64,000 nt of DNA from Halomarina ordinaria (GCF_030553305.1 NZ_JARRAH010000001.1:1488001-1552000), one strand, 5' to 3'. Counted from the first letter of the stretch, positions 8,201-15,606 are shown. Notes: generated by a model from the sequence alone, not told the origin. Made by a program: numbers and translations.

Positions 8201-10590
8201 TCCGCGCCGGTGCAGGCGGGCGTGTCGCCGCCGTCACCGCCGTCGGCGTCGTAGTCGTTCGGCTCGAAGACGGTCACGTCGTTGCTACCGTAGGTGACCG
8301 CCCAGACGGAGCCCGCGAAGGGGTCGTCGTCGCCCTGTGCGGTGACGTCCAGCGGCGTGCTCCCGAAGTTCGAGAACAGCTGGGTGGTCTCCGTCGCCTC
8401 GCTCCCGTCGGCCGAGAGCTGGACGCGGTAGACGCTGCCGTCGAAGCTGGCGGTCAGCAGGTCGCCCTGCATGGCACCGCCGAAGTTCGAGGCGGTGTAC
8501 TCGGTCAGCCCGTTGGTCGACGAGCCGAACGTCGCGAGCACGGAGTCGTCGTCCGCCGGGGCGATGTACTCGCACTCGCGCGGGTCCGCCATGTCGAACG
8601 GGACGGGCGTGTCGTCCTCGGTGAACTCGACCACCAGGTCGCCGTTCTGGTCGTAGACGTTCGCGCCGTCGGGGTTGCCGCGCGTCGGGTTCGGGTGCCC
8701 GGCGTAGTAGTCCTCCGTGACGAGGTGGAGGTTGTCGGGCGACCCGCTCCCCGGGCCGTTCGGTTCGTTCGTGCACATCGCGGTGCCGTCGCCGACGGGG
8801 ACGTTCCCCCAGCCGCCGTTGGCGCCGTTGTCGACCGTGTAGAGCTGGCCGTCCTCGGTCAGCACGATGTCGTAGGCGTTGCGGTAGCCCGGCGAGTAGA
8901 CCTGTACGGGGCCGTCCTCGACGAGCGTCGCCATGTTCTGCCCGTCGAGGCCGCCGAACGGGTCGTCCCCGCCCTGCAGCGTCGGCAGGTCGTACTTGTA
9001 GGGGACGGTCGCGTCGGTCTGCGTCTCCCTCGACTCGACGTCCGCGAGGTCGATGGAGACGATGGCCGCCGAGAGCGCGTACTCGGGCAGGTAGGAGAAC
9101 TTGTCCGAGGGAGCGCCCTGGTTGGTGTGGCCGCCGACCGCGAGGTAGAGCGTGTCGGTCGCCTCGTCGTACTGCATCCCGTTCGGGGAGTGGTTCTCCT
9201 CCGAGCGCGGCAGGCCGCGCACGAGGACGACGTGCTCCCACTCGGAGCCGGTCCAGGTCAGCTTCGAGACCGTCCCGGAGTTGGTGTCGAGGCTGTCCTC
9301 GGGCGGGCTGTCGTTGCTCACCGCGATGCGGGAGTCGCTCGAGGAGACGTACAGCACCGGGTTGTCGGCGGTGCCGGCGACGACGATGCCCGTCACCTGT
9401 CGGTTGTCCGGGACGCCGTCGGTCGAGCCGTCGTCGTTGTGGTTCTGGATGTCGTTGACGAGGTCGATGGTCTCGCTGTCGACCACCTCGTAGTCGTTCG
9501 AGCCGCCGCGTTCGACCTCGTAGGCCTCGATGACGCCGCCCTGCTGGGCGACGTAGAGGCGGTCGTCGGGGCCGAACTGCAGCGACGTGGGGTTCGACAG
9601 CGAGACGCCGTCGAGACCGCTCGCGCCGAAGCCGACCGGCACGTCGCTGACGCCCTCACCCGAGAGCGACACCGACAGCGGCGAGTTCGACCCGGAGTGG
9701 GTCACGTCGAGGCTCGCCGCCTTGGCCTGGGCGTCCGAGGGGGAGAACGTCACCTGGACGGTGGCGGACTCGCCCGGCGCGAGCGTGCCGTCGCCGGCGA
9801 GGCTCGCGGAGAAGTCGTCGGCGTCAGCACCCGAGAGACTCACGTCGGAGACGGTGATGTCGGGGTCGCCGGCGTCGCCCTCGTTCGAGAGCGTGACCGA
9901 CTCGGTCGCGCTCTGGCCGGTCACGACCTCGTCGAAGTCGACGCTACCGGGTGCGCCGAGGACGTTCGGCTCGGGCGCCGACTCGACGATCTCGACCGCC
10001 GAGACCTTCGCGTTGTCCGTCACGGTGGTGAAGTCGACGTCGATGGTGCCGTCGGTCGGCGTGACCTCGAAGGACTTCATGACGCCGGTCTCCGGGCCGA
10101 CGTCCGCGACGATGTCGTAGTCGTCGAGGACGGTCTCGCCCTCGATAGCGACGTCGAACTCGCGGGCGCCCTCGCCGTTGCCGTTCTGGACGCCGTGGAA
10201 GATTTCGGCGAAGTAGAGGCGCACCTCGTAGGTCTCGCCGCTCTGGACGCCGTCGGAGAACGACCACTGCATGTCGCCGTACAGTTCGGTTCCGAAGAGT
10301 TCCGTCGGCGTCCCCGACGGGACCGACCCGTCGAGGTCGACCGTCCCGTCGTAGTTACCGAACTCGTCGGCGTCCGAAATCACGGCCGACGACTGGTCCG
10401 AGGCGACCCAGTCCGGGCCGCCGTCGGCCGCGTCGACCGTCTCACCACCGGCGTTCACCCGGTAGAGGACGTCGCCCGGCGCGGCCGCCGCGTTCGTGAC
10501 GACGCCGGACATCGATACACTGGACAACAGGAGGAGCGCGACGAGCGCAACCGCCGTCATCCGTCGTCTCAACAGCCGTTTCCTCAGCAT
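5272..10590 (-). CDS. Giant secreted dockerin protein: malectin-like domains, sugar-dehydrogenase-like beta-propeller, PKD
   Basis: Exported 1772-residue multidomain protein. Order: signal peptide 1-36; malectin-like carbohydrate-binding domain 40-203; ASH/choice-of-anchor-D-like Ig domain 208-313; glucose/sorbosone-dehydrogenase-like beta-propeller about 318-778 (PTSLQFGPDDRLYVAQQGG start, ENHSPNGMQYD and GYRNAYDIV motifs); Ca-binding thrombospondin-type-3-like stretch 795-860; LamG/DUF1349-like jelly roll 869-1093; PKD domain 1098-1188; second malectin-like domain 1196-1355; two uncharacterised beta-rich domains 1365-1680; dockerin 1702-1765 with loops D1713-N1715-N1717-E1719-T1721-D1724 and D1745-S1747-N1749-G1751-S1753-D1756. 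The two malectin domains share EGETVLDDYDI and look like an internal duplication. The propeller family uses PQQ on sugars, but catalytic residues could not be confirmed, so it may bind rather than oxidise. The dockerin should plug it into the cohesins of the two downstream genes. Confidence 0.82.
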   Translation of the reverse strand: MLRKRLLRRRMTAVALVALLLLSSVSMSGVVTNAAAAPGDVLYRVNAGGETVDAADGGPDWVASDQSSAVISDADEFGNYDGTVDLDGSVPSGTPTELFGTELYGDMQWSFSDGVQSGETYEVRLYFAEIFHGVQNGNGEGAREFDVAIEGETVLDDYDIVADVGPETGVMKSFEVTPTDGTIDVDFTTVTDNAKVSAVEIVESAPEPNVLGAPGSVDFDEVVTGQSATESVTLSNEGDAGDPDITVSDVSLSGADADDFSASLAGDGTLAPGESATVQVTFSPSDAQAKAASLDVTHSGSNSPLSVSLSGEGVSDVPVGFGASGLDGVSLSNPTSLQFGPDDRLYVAQQGGVIEAYEVERGGSNDYEVVDSETIDLVNDIQNHNDDGSTDGVPDNRQVTGIVVAGTADNPVLYVSSSDSRIAVSNDSPPEDSLDTNSGTVSKLTWTGSEWEHVVLVRGLPRSEENHSPNGMQYDEATDTLYLAVGGHTNQGAPSDKFSYLPEYALSAAIVSIDLADVESRETQTDATVPYKYDLPTLQGGDDPFGGLDGQNMATLVEDGPVQVYSPGYRNAYDIVLTEDGQLYTVDNGANGGWGNVPVGDGTAMCTNEPNGPGSGSPDNLHLVTEDYYAGHPNPTRGNPDGANVYDQNGDLVVEFTEDDTPVPFDMADPRECEYIAPADDDSVLATFGSSTNGLTEYTASNFGGAMQGDLLTASFDGSVYRVQLSADGSEATETTQLFSNFGSTPLDVTAQGDDDPFAGSVWAVTYGSNDVTVFEPNDYDADGGDGGDTPACTGADDASLDEDSDGYDNADELDAGTDPCSSADKPADYDGDFVSNVNDDDDDNDGLLDTDDPFAVDPDNGLSTTLPVSYDFERGSQPDSLEGIGFTGLMSNGEDYQDLYEPGNVVFGGANPVLTVEEVQDGDAVNQNNDQQHAFQFGVDAPDDSFVVESTVSGLPEEPEDYQSAGIYLGTGDQDNYVKLVTSANGGAGGVQFAKEVDGNFENVVQPDVPAVTSTETDLSLTVHPENETVVAHYATDGGEQVLVGSTTIPAEWLDNQVDGQDVGLAVGVISTSYQASPFAATWEGIDVRALSTGDNAAPTADAGADQTVEEGETVELDGSASSDPDGDQLGYSWTQLSGPDAGLSVFDAPNPTFTAPEVDGDADLVFELEVSDGVETATDTVTVTVEDTDAQSEGDVVFAVNAGGDEYTAADGTVYEADTEFSGGQTYSLTTGEDIAGTDDDTLYETERYGDFSYDVPLPDGEYEVTLQFAEIYQGVSPNDDPDDDGAGDGNVGDRVFDVAVEGETVLDDYDIFAEVGSLTAVEETVTAEVTDGELNVDFTTVEDNAKVSAIRVESVGPAEDPDSVTEATVTVNGGSGNLDASTYSGGSFVVENTGTENIETLTLDLGTTALPDVVFDPVGTAGDETGKCFVADSGASAVGLLTDGSGSGDASCLDPFSNPHDGDPDDGYETLTVEFDDFEPGETFAFSSDLDPTSIKGAQGTQNSLAGPIGGNDVVGATVTVESASGTSTGELYSDGSAGGSEVTTASAPAAAPTLGVDGVALGATDFPAHASGAATVAEATQTVTVSDVAPGATVSLLHTEGELNVEGVPDGGYDLDAYEANRLLALETATATADENGEATFEVTLTDSSEAGGLNYFVATTVDDAGETGLVSQSVVLDLDPDGASDGPAPIGDFENPPGDLDGDGLYEDVNGNGEFTIVDVQALFANFDDDAVQDDPDAFDFSGNGGVSIVDVQALFAEFQDGGADGS
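5305..5429 (-). repeat. Internal repeat of the dockerin (two F-hand motifs)
   Basis: A 29-bp sequence at 5305-5333 recurs without change at 5401-5429, 96 bp (32 codons) apart. It encodes the VDVQALFA helix that follows each calcium loop, so the two halves of this dockerin still show their duplication at DNA level. Confidence 0.8.
5401..5490 (-). repeat. Dockerin-coding DNA shared with the downstream gene (copy 2)
   Basis: Partner of 3181-3270: about 85 of 90 positions agree, with 61 contiguous identical bases at 5430-5490. Confidence 0.85.
7204..7284 (-). repeat. PKD-coding DNA shared with the downstream gene (copy 2)
   Basis: Partner of 4513-4593, with three mismatches in 81 bases. It encodes the N-terminal third of the PKD domain of the giant dockerin protein. 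Confidence 0.8.
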
Positions 10591-11022
10591 GAGTGTGGGC
10601 GGCTTTCCCTACCGTGGATATTGTTACCGTCCCGAAAATCACACTCAATACATCGTTTGGAACGAATGATACACCGGAAGGCGAGCTAACGGAATCCTGT
10701 CTCTCTCGGAGAGAAAAATATCACGGAAGCTAGATGGGTTCGGTTTACATCGTTTACCGCCGTTCTGACGTTCATAATCACAACTATATACAACAGAGAA
10801 TACCGGAAACCGCACGACTGGGAGGCCGTCAATATATGACGTGAATGGAAGGTCATATTCGGAATGTGGATACCGGATGGACGAAAATACATCAACCGGT
10901 TGTTACTACTCCGTGGGAGAGCGGCGGGAGAGGGGGTGGTCGAGATGAACTATCAGCGGGCGTTAACGAGGCGCGGGCGAGGAATAGGTGAATATACCAG
11001 TCGGGGCGGCGTGAGCAGGGGC
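10591..11022. other. AT-rich intergenic region with divergent promoters
   Basis: This 430-base gap separates the secreted-protein cluster (leftward) from the xpb-bax1 operon (rightward). It is far richer in A+T than its surroundings. It holds a TATA-like element for the leftward gene (10618-10623), further TATA-like tracts at 10784-10790 and 10884-10890, a short inverted repeat with 6-bp arms around 10701-10713, and a TATA element at 10991-10997 for xpb. Open frames here (for example 10686-10895 minus) lack haloarchaeal composition. I see no RNA gene. Confidence 0.7.
10612..10632 (-). promoter_or_regulatory. Putative promoter of the cohesin/dockerin operon
   Basis: The minus strand reads AACAATATCC, with the ATAT core centred near 10620, 30 nt before the start codon of the 1772-aa protein, and a GGGACGG tract just upstream. 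This is the only convincing promoter for the three-gene cluster. Confidence 0.45.
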
Positions 11023-12426
11023 GTGGAACCGGTCACCCTCTCGTTCGAGGACGGGACGGTTCGCGTCGAGGGGGCGGACGACCCGCTCCCGGGCGTCGAG
11101 GCCGACCCCCGGACGCGGACCCGGCGCGCGCCCGCCCACCGGTACGCCGCGCTCACGGCGGCCCTGGAGGCCCGCGGCGCTCCCCACGAGGACCGCGTCC
11201 TCGAGGCGGCACCCGAACTCCCCCCACTCGAGACGAGTTACGAACTCCGCGAGTACCAGCGCGAGGCGCTCGACGCGTGGCGGGACAACCGCAAGCGCGG
11301 CGTCCTCGAACTCCCGACGGGGAGCGGCAAGACGGTCATCGCGGTCGTGGCGATGGCGGCGCTCGAAGTGCCGACGCTCGTCGTCGTCCCGACGGTCGAC
11401 CTGCTCGAACAGTGGCGACGCGACCTCGAAGCCGAGTTCGACTGCCCCGTCGGCCAGATGGGCGGCGGCGAACAGCGCGTCGAGGCGCTGACCGTCTCGA
11501 CGTACGACTCGGCGTACCTCCGCGCCGACGAGGTGGGCGACCGCTTCGGCTTCGTCGTCTTCGACGAGGTCCACCACCTCGGCGGGGAGGGCTACCGCGA
11601 CATCGCGCGCCTGCTCGCGGCCCCGGCGCGCCTCGGCCTCACCGCCACCTTCGAGCGCCCCGACGGCGCCCACGAGGTGGTGACGGACCTCGTCGGACCG
11701 TGCGTCTACCGACTCGACGCCGACGACCTCGCGGGCGAACACCTCGCCGCCTACGACATCAAGCGCCTCCACGTCGACCTCACGCCCGAGGAACGCGAAC
11801 GGTACGAGGCCGCCCAGGGGACGTTCGTCGACTACCTCGCGCGCTCGAACCTCGACATGCGCTCGGGGAGCGACTACCAGAAGCTCGTGATGCGCTCGGG
11901 CACCGACCCGCGCGCGAGAGAGGCACTACTGGCGAAACAGCGCGCGCGCGACGTGGCGATGCACGCCGACGCCAAGGTCGACCTGCTCGCGGACCTCCTC
12001 GACCGCCACCGCGAGGACCGAATCATCGTCTTCACCGCCGCGACGGACCTCGTCTACCGCCTCTCCGAGCGCTTCCTCGTCCCCGCCATCACCCACCAGA
12101 CGGGGGCGAACGAGCGCCGGACCACCCTCCGACGGTTCCGGGACGGGACTTACAGCCGGGTCGTCACGGCGAACGTCCTCGACGAGGGCGTCGACGTCCC
12201 CGACGCGAACGTCGCCGTCGTCCTCTCGGGCAGCGGGAGCGAACGCGAGTTCACCCAGCGACTCGGGCGTGTCCTCCGACCGAAGGGCGACGCTGGCGGG
12301 ACCAGCGACGGCACCTCGGGGGACGACGCCGACGAGACGGCGCGCTCGCGCGCGGGACGGGCGCTCCTGTACGAGGTCGTCACCCGCGAGACCGCGGAGG
12401 AGAACGTCGCTCGGAGGCGTCGCTGA
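11023..12426 (+). CDS. XPB/Rad25-type DNA repair helicase
   Basis: ATP-dependent SF2 helicase/translocase of the XPB family, which in archaea works with the nuclease Bax1 in DNA repair. With the GTG start at 11023 it has 467 residues. Walker A (PTGSGKT) is at 98-104, the DEVHH box at 181-185, helicase motifs continue through IIVFTA and QRLGRVLRP near the C-terminus, and an N-terminal damage-recognition-like segment precedes them. A TATA element (10991-10997) fits leaderless initiation at 11023. In-frame alternatives are GTG 11011 and ATG 10945, but the extra residues are basic and poorly haloarchaeal. Its stop overlaps the start of the next gene (TGATG at 12424-12428), so helicase and nuclease are translationally coupled. 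Confidence 0.9.
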   Translation: MEPVTLSFEDGTVRVEGADDPLPGVEADPRTRTRRAPAHRYAALTAALEARGAPHEDRVLEAAPELPPLETSYELREYQREALDAWRDNRKRGVLELPTGSGKTVIAVVAMAALEVPTLVVVPTVDLLEQWRRDLEAEFDCPVGQMGGGEQRVEALTVSTYDSAYLRADEVGDRFGFVVFDEVHHLGGEGYRDIARLLAAPARLGLTATFERPDGAHEVVTDLVGPCVYRLDADDLAGEHLAAYDIKRLHVDLTPEERERYEAAQGTFVDYLARSNLDMRSGSDYQKLVMRSGTDPRAREALLAKQRARDVAMHADAKVDLLADLLDRHREDRIIVFTAATDLVYRLSERFLVPAITHQTGANERRTTLRRFRDGTYSRVVTANVLDEGVDVPDANVAVVLSGSGSEREFTQRLGRVLRPKGDAGGTSDGTSGDDADETARSRAGRALLYEVVTRETAEENVARRRR

Positions 12427-13955
12427 TGCTGACGAAGGACCTCCTGCGCGTCTCCCGGCGCGGCGGGACCTATCGTCCGCAGTTCACGACCGAGGCGGAC
12501 GAGGAACTCGCCGCGCGCGTCCTCGGCGTCTACCAGGGCCACGTCGGCGAACCGCGCGCGACGCTGGCGGAAGCGCTCACGGACCTCGAAGGCGACGTCG
12601 AGTCGTTCAAGCTCGTCCGCGGGTTCGCGAAGCTCTTAGAACGGGAGGCGACGTTCGAGGTACGCGCGGCGGCCGACCCCGAGCGCGTCCGCGACGCCGT
12701 GTTCCGTGCCGCAGAGCGGGAGGGCGTCGTCACGGCGGACGAGCGGGCGGCGGTCCTCGAACGGGTCGCCGACCGCTTCGGCGTCACCGTCGACGACATC
12801 GACACGTCGCTCTACGCCGACCTCGACTCGCGGGAGGTCCTCGTCGCGTTCGACCCGCGCTGGTCGCCGGCCGACCTCCGGGAACAGTACGACCTCTCGC
12901 TCGCGCAGACGGCGCTGTTCGACGCGACCGAGGTCAGGATACGGAGCGCCGACCCGAAGCGCCTCGTCTCGGCGGTCAAGCGCCTGCGACTTCTCTACGA
13001 GATTCGGAAGACGTCCGAGGACAGTGGGGGCGACGGTCCGCCGGTCCGCGAGGTAATCGTCACCGGTCCCGACGCGCTCTTCCGGCGGTCGCGCCGCTAC
13101 GGGACGCGCTTCGCGCGCCTCCTGCGGACGGTCGCGGCGGCGCCCGACTGGCACCTCGAGGCGACCATCGACGACCGCGGCACCGACCGCCTGCTCGAAC
13201 TCGACGGCTCGGACGTGACGGTCCCGAACGTCGAACCGCTCGCGGAACCCGCCTTCGACAGCGGCGTCGAGGCCGACTTCGCCGCGCGCTTTCGCGCGCT
13301 CGACCTCGACTGGGACCTCGTGCGCGAACCCGAACCCCTCGAGTCGGGGGCACACGTCGTCATCCCCGACTTCGCGTTCGACTGGGCGCACGGGGACTTC
13401 CGGGTCTTCTTCGAGATAATGGGCTTCTGGACGCCGGAGTACGTCGAGAAGAAGCTCTCGCGGCTCTCGACGCTCGAGGACGTCGAACTGCTCGTCGCGG
13501 TCGACGAGTCGCTCGGCGTCGGCGAGGAACTCGCGGCGCTCGACCACCGGGTCGTCACCTACACGGGAACGGTCCGGGTGAAGGACGTCCGGGACGCGCT
13601 GCGGCGCTACGAGGACGACCTCGTGGCTGCCGCGGCCGACGACCTCCCCGACGACCTCGTCCCCGAGGCCGACGTGACGACGCTCGCACGCCTCGCCGCC
13701 GACTACGGCGTCAGCGAGGCCACTGTCGAGGCGAAGGCCTTCCCCGAACACGAGCGCGTCGGGCGGACGCTCGTCCGCCCGGCCGTCCTCGACGACCTCG
13801 GCGAACGCATCGAGGCGGGGCAGTCGCTCTCGGCGGCCGAAACCGTCCTCGACGAGGTCGGCATCGACGACGCGAGCGCGGCGCTGTCGGCGCTCGGCTA
13901 CCGCGTCGAGTGGACTGGCCTCTCGGGGGGAACGGTCCGGCCGAAGGAGGAGTGA
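12426..13955 (+). CDS. Bax1-like nuclease (DUF790), XPB partner
   Basis: Predicted structure-specific endonuclease of the DUF790 family; its characterised archaeal member Bax1 binds XPB and cuts near helicase-opened junctions. The 509-residue protein has an N-terminal helical region (MLTKDLLRVSRRGG opening) and the signature nuclease core around residues 310-345, where the PDF and EIMGFWTPEY motifs supply the acidic residues and a following EKK the lysine of a PD-(D/E)XK-type site. The ATG overlaps the helicase stop codon, which fixes the start and supports stoichiometric expression. No frameshift or missing motif is seen. The partner assignment comes from known Sulfolobus work and the operon layout; activity in this organism is inferred. 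Confidence 0.88.
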   Translation: MLTKDLLRVSRRGGTYRPQFTTEADEELAARVLGVYQGHVGEPRATLAEALTDLEGDVESFKLVRGFAKLLEREATFEVRAAADPERVRDAVFRAAEREGVVTADERAAVLERVADRFGVTVDDIDTSLYADLDSREVLVAFDPRWSPADLREQYDLSLAQTALFDATEVRIRSADPKRLVSAVKRLRLLYEIRKTSEDSGGDGPPVREVIVTGPDALFRRSRRYGTRFARLLRTVAAAPDWHLEATIDDRGTDRLLELDGSDVTVPNVEPLAEPAFDSGVEADFAARFRALDLDWDLVREPEPLESGAHVVIPDFAFDWAHGDFRVFFEIMGFWTPEYVEKKLSRLSTLEDVELLVAVDESLGVGEELAALDHRVVTYTGTVRVKDVRDALRRYEDDLVAAAADDLPDDLVPEADVTTLARLAADYGVSEATVEAKAFPEHERVGRTLVRPAVLDDLGERIEAGQSLSAAETVLDEVGIDDASAALSALGYRVEWTGLSGGTVRPKEE

Positions 13956-13987
13956 GCGGCCGGCGAGCGTCGAGCGGAGTGGCGTCG

Positions 13988-14017
13988 CTGTTCAGGTAGT
14001 CCACTAGTGGCGAACAG
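13988..14017. other. Intergenic inverted repeats with a CTAG-centred palindrome
   Basis: Between convergent genes lies the 10-bp palindrome CCACTAGTGG (14001-14010) flanked by CTGTTC (13988-13993) and GAACAG (14012-14017). The outer and inner dyads are not concentric, so only one can form at a time. It could be a bidirectional terminator or a protein site. No gene is seen in the 171-nt gap. Confidence 0.35.
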
Positions 14018-14126
14018 GCGACACGCGCGCTCGGCGCAGGGGAGTGTCGCACACACGCGGACCCCCGCGCCGCGATTCGCTACGGCATGGGGTCGCTGGC
14101 CGCTCCCTCCCACTTGAACCCTCGGC

Positions 14127-14642
14127 TCAGTCGATGGCGCGGCGTCTTCCCTTGGGTATCTGCGACCGGAGTTCGTCGTAGAGGTAGAGGCCGACGCCGA
14201 GCGGCGCCGGGTTGCCAGCCAGGTCGTGAGTGACGACGAGGTAACCCCAGTCGCCGTCCCACTCGGGGTCGACGGTCTCGCCGGCGACGAACCGCCGGGC
14301 GAGGTCCTCTTCCAGGTGGACGACGTTCTTCGTCGCGTGCGGCCCGAAACGCTGGGCGGCGTCGGTCGTCGGCTTCCAGTGTTCCTGTCTGACGCGCAGG
14401 AACGTCATCCCCAGCGCCTCGACCTCGGTCGGCGCGGACACGTCGCCCGCGAACGCCCAGAGCTTCCCCGACCCTTTCTCCCAGAACGAGTACCCCTCGA
14501 AGACGTCCCTCGGGACGCCGAAACGTTCCTCCCAGAAGTCGAGGACGGCGGCCCGTGAGGGACGGCCCTCGACCTCCCGGTCGGCGGCCGTCTCGGGGAC
14601 GCGGTCGAACCGGTGGCTGACGTTCTCGCGGTGGTCGCTCAC
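14127..14642 (-). CDS. PUA-like RNA-binding partner of the m5C methyltransferase
   Basis: A 171-residue protein that resembles the C-terminal RNA-binding domain normally attached to RsmF/Nop2-type rRNA methyltransferases. Features seen: FWEERFGVPRDVFEGYSF near the start, KPTTDAAQRFGPHATKNVVHL in the middle, then WGYLVV and the ending LRSQIPKGRRRAID, a pattern shared with that domain. The GTG start at 14642 overlaps the methyltransferase stop codon (GTGA), so the two are translationally coupled and together could reconstitute a two-piece enzyme. Haloarchaeal copies are filed under a DUF (DUF7122, from memory). Function as substrate-binding subunit is inferred. Confidence 0.7.
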   Translation of the reverse strand: MSDHRENVSHRFDRVPETAADREVEGRPSRAAVLDFWEERFGVPRDVFEGYSFWEKGSGKLWAFAGDVSAPTEVEALGMTFLRVRQEHWKPTTDAAQRFGPHATKNVVHLEEDLARRFVAGETVDPEWDGDWGYLVVTHDLAGNPAPLGVGLYLYDELRSQIPKGRRRAID

Positions 14643-15544
14643 GCGCCCACCTCCAGTTTCGCACAGAAGAAGCCACCCGTGTCGTTCAGGTGCGGGTACA
14701 CCCGTTTCGCGTGGCGGACCGACCCGTCGAAGCGCTCGCCGTCCCACTCGGTGACGCCGGGACGCGTCTCCAGGTCCACCTCGAACGGGACGAGGCGGCA
14801 GTCCTCCTCGCCCAGGACGGCGTCGAGGACTGCCTCGTTCTCCTCGGGAGCGAACGTGCACGTCGAGTAGACGACGGTGCCGCCCTCGCGGGTGACCTGA
14901 ACCGCGCGCCGGAGGATGGCGCGCTGGATACCCGACACCGACCGGACGTGTCCGAGGTTCCAGTCGTCGAAGGCGTCGGGGTTCTTCCGGATGGTCCCCT
15001 CACAGGAACAGGGGACGTCCACGAGCGCGCGGTCGAACGGCTCGCCGTCGAAAGGTTTCAGCGAGAAGTTCCGCGCGTCGCCGTGCGTGACGACGAGATT
15101 GGTGACGCCGCAGCGCTCGGCGTTCGAGCGGAGCGCGGAGAGTCGCCCGAGGTTGCTGTCGTTGGCGACGAGCGTCCCGGTGTCGTCCATCCGCGCCGCG
15201 AGCTGCGTCGTCTTGCTCCCCGGGGCGGCGCAAGGGTCGAACACCCGCTCGCCGGGGTGGGGGTCACAGACCACCGCCGGGAGGGCGCTCACCTCCTCCT
15301 GCCCGTAGAGCCAGCCGTGGAAATACGGCCACGACGTGCCGGGACGGCGCGAGTCGAGGCGGAGGAGTTCGGGCAGCCAGTCGGCTCGCTCGAACTCGTA
15401 GCCCCCCTCGGCGAGGGCGTCGGTCGCGCGGGAGACGGTGGTCTTGATGGTGTTGACCCGAACCACCGACGGGAGCGGCCGCTCGCAGGCCGCCCGGAAG
15501 GCCTCGTAGTCGTCGACGAGCGGTTCGTAACGCTCCAGAACCAT
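14639..15544 (-). CDS. RsmB/NOP family RNA (cytosine-5) methyltransferase
   Basis: SAM-dependent methyltransferase acting on cytosine C5 of tRNA or rRNA in the cytosol. The 301-residue catalytic domain carries motif I (FDPCAAPGSKTTQLA), the Pro-Cys motif IV (VDVPCSCEG) and the nucleophilic Cys of motif VI (YSTCTFAPEENE). The signature GQEEVSALP is also present. It lacks a C-terminal RNA-binding extension; that part seems to be the overlapping next gene. Start at 15544 (MVLERYEPLV) is the only reasonable ATG. It is divergent from the PAC2 gene across an 83-nt promoter region. Whether the target is tRNA or rRNA cannot be told from the sequence. Confidence 0.92.
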   Translation of the reverse strand: MVLERYEPLVDDYEAFRAACERPLPSVVRVNTIKTTVSRATDALAEGGYEFERADWLPELLRLDSRRPGTSWPYFHGWLYGQEEVSALPAVVCDPHPGERVFDPCAAPGSKTTQLAARMDDTGTLVANDSNLGRLSALRSNAERCGVTNLVVTHGDARNFSLKPFDGEPFDRALVDVPCSCEGTIRKNPDAFDDWNLGHVRSVSGIQRAILRRAVQVTREGGTVVYSTCTFAPEENEAVLDAVLGEEDCRLVPFEVDLETRPGVTEWDGERFDGSVRHAKRVYPHLNDTGGFFCAKLEVGA

Positions 15545-15595
15545 GGTCGGGAATCGCCGCGGCCGCGTTTGTGCGTTTCCATCCCGGGTGGGAAT

Positions 15596-15606
15596 AGCGT
15601 TAACCC
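15596..15606 (+). promoter_or_regulatory. Putative promoter of the PAC2 gene
   Basis: The TATA-like GCGTTAACCC tract is centred at 15601, 27 nt before the ATG at 15628, which predicts a leaderless transcript. Confidence 0.4.

Noticed and set aside
1673-10590. Cellulosome proper
   Set aside because: No glycoside hydrolase, cellulose-binding CBM3 or S-layer homology domain is seen; the locus is cohesin-dockerin based but not cellulolytic as far as the window shows.
5785-10689. 4.9-kb plus-strand open frame
   Set aside because: Antisense to the 1772-aa dockerin protein. It is Arg/Val-rich and has no domains; G+C-rich third positions on the opposite strand remove stops.
10686-10895. 69-codon minus-strand frame in the large intergenic gap
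   Set aside because: AT-rich codons and basic/aromatic composition do not fit a haloarchaeal protein; the region looks like promoter DNA.
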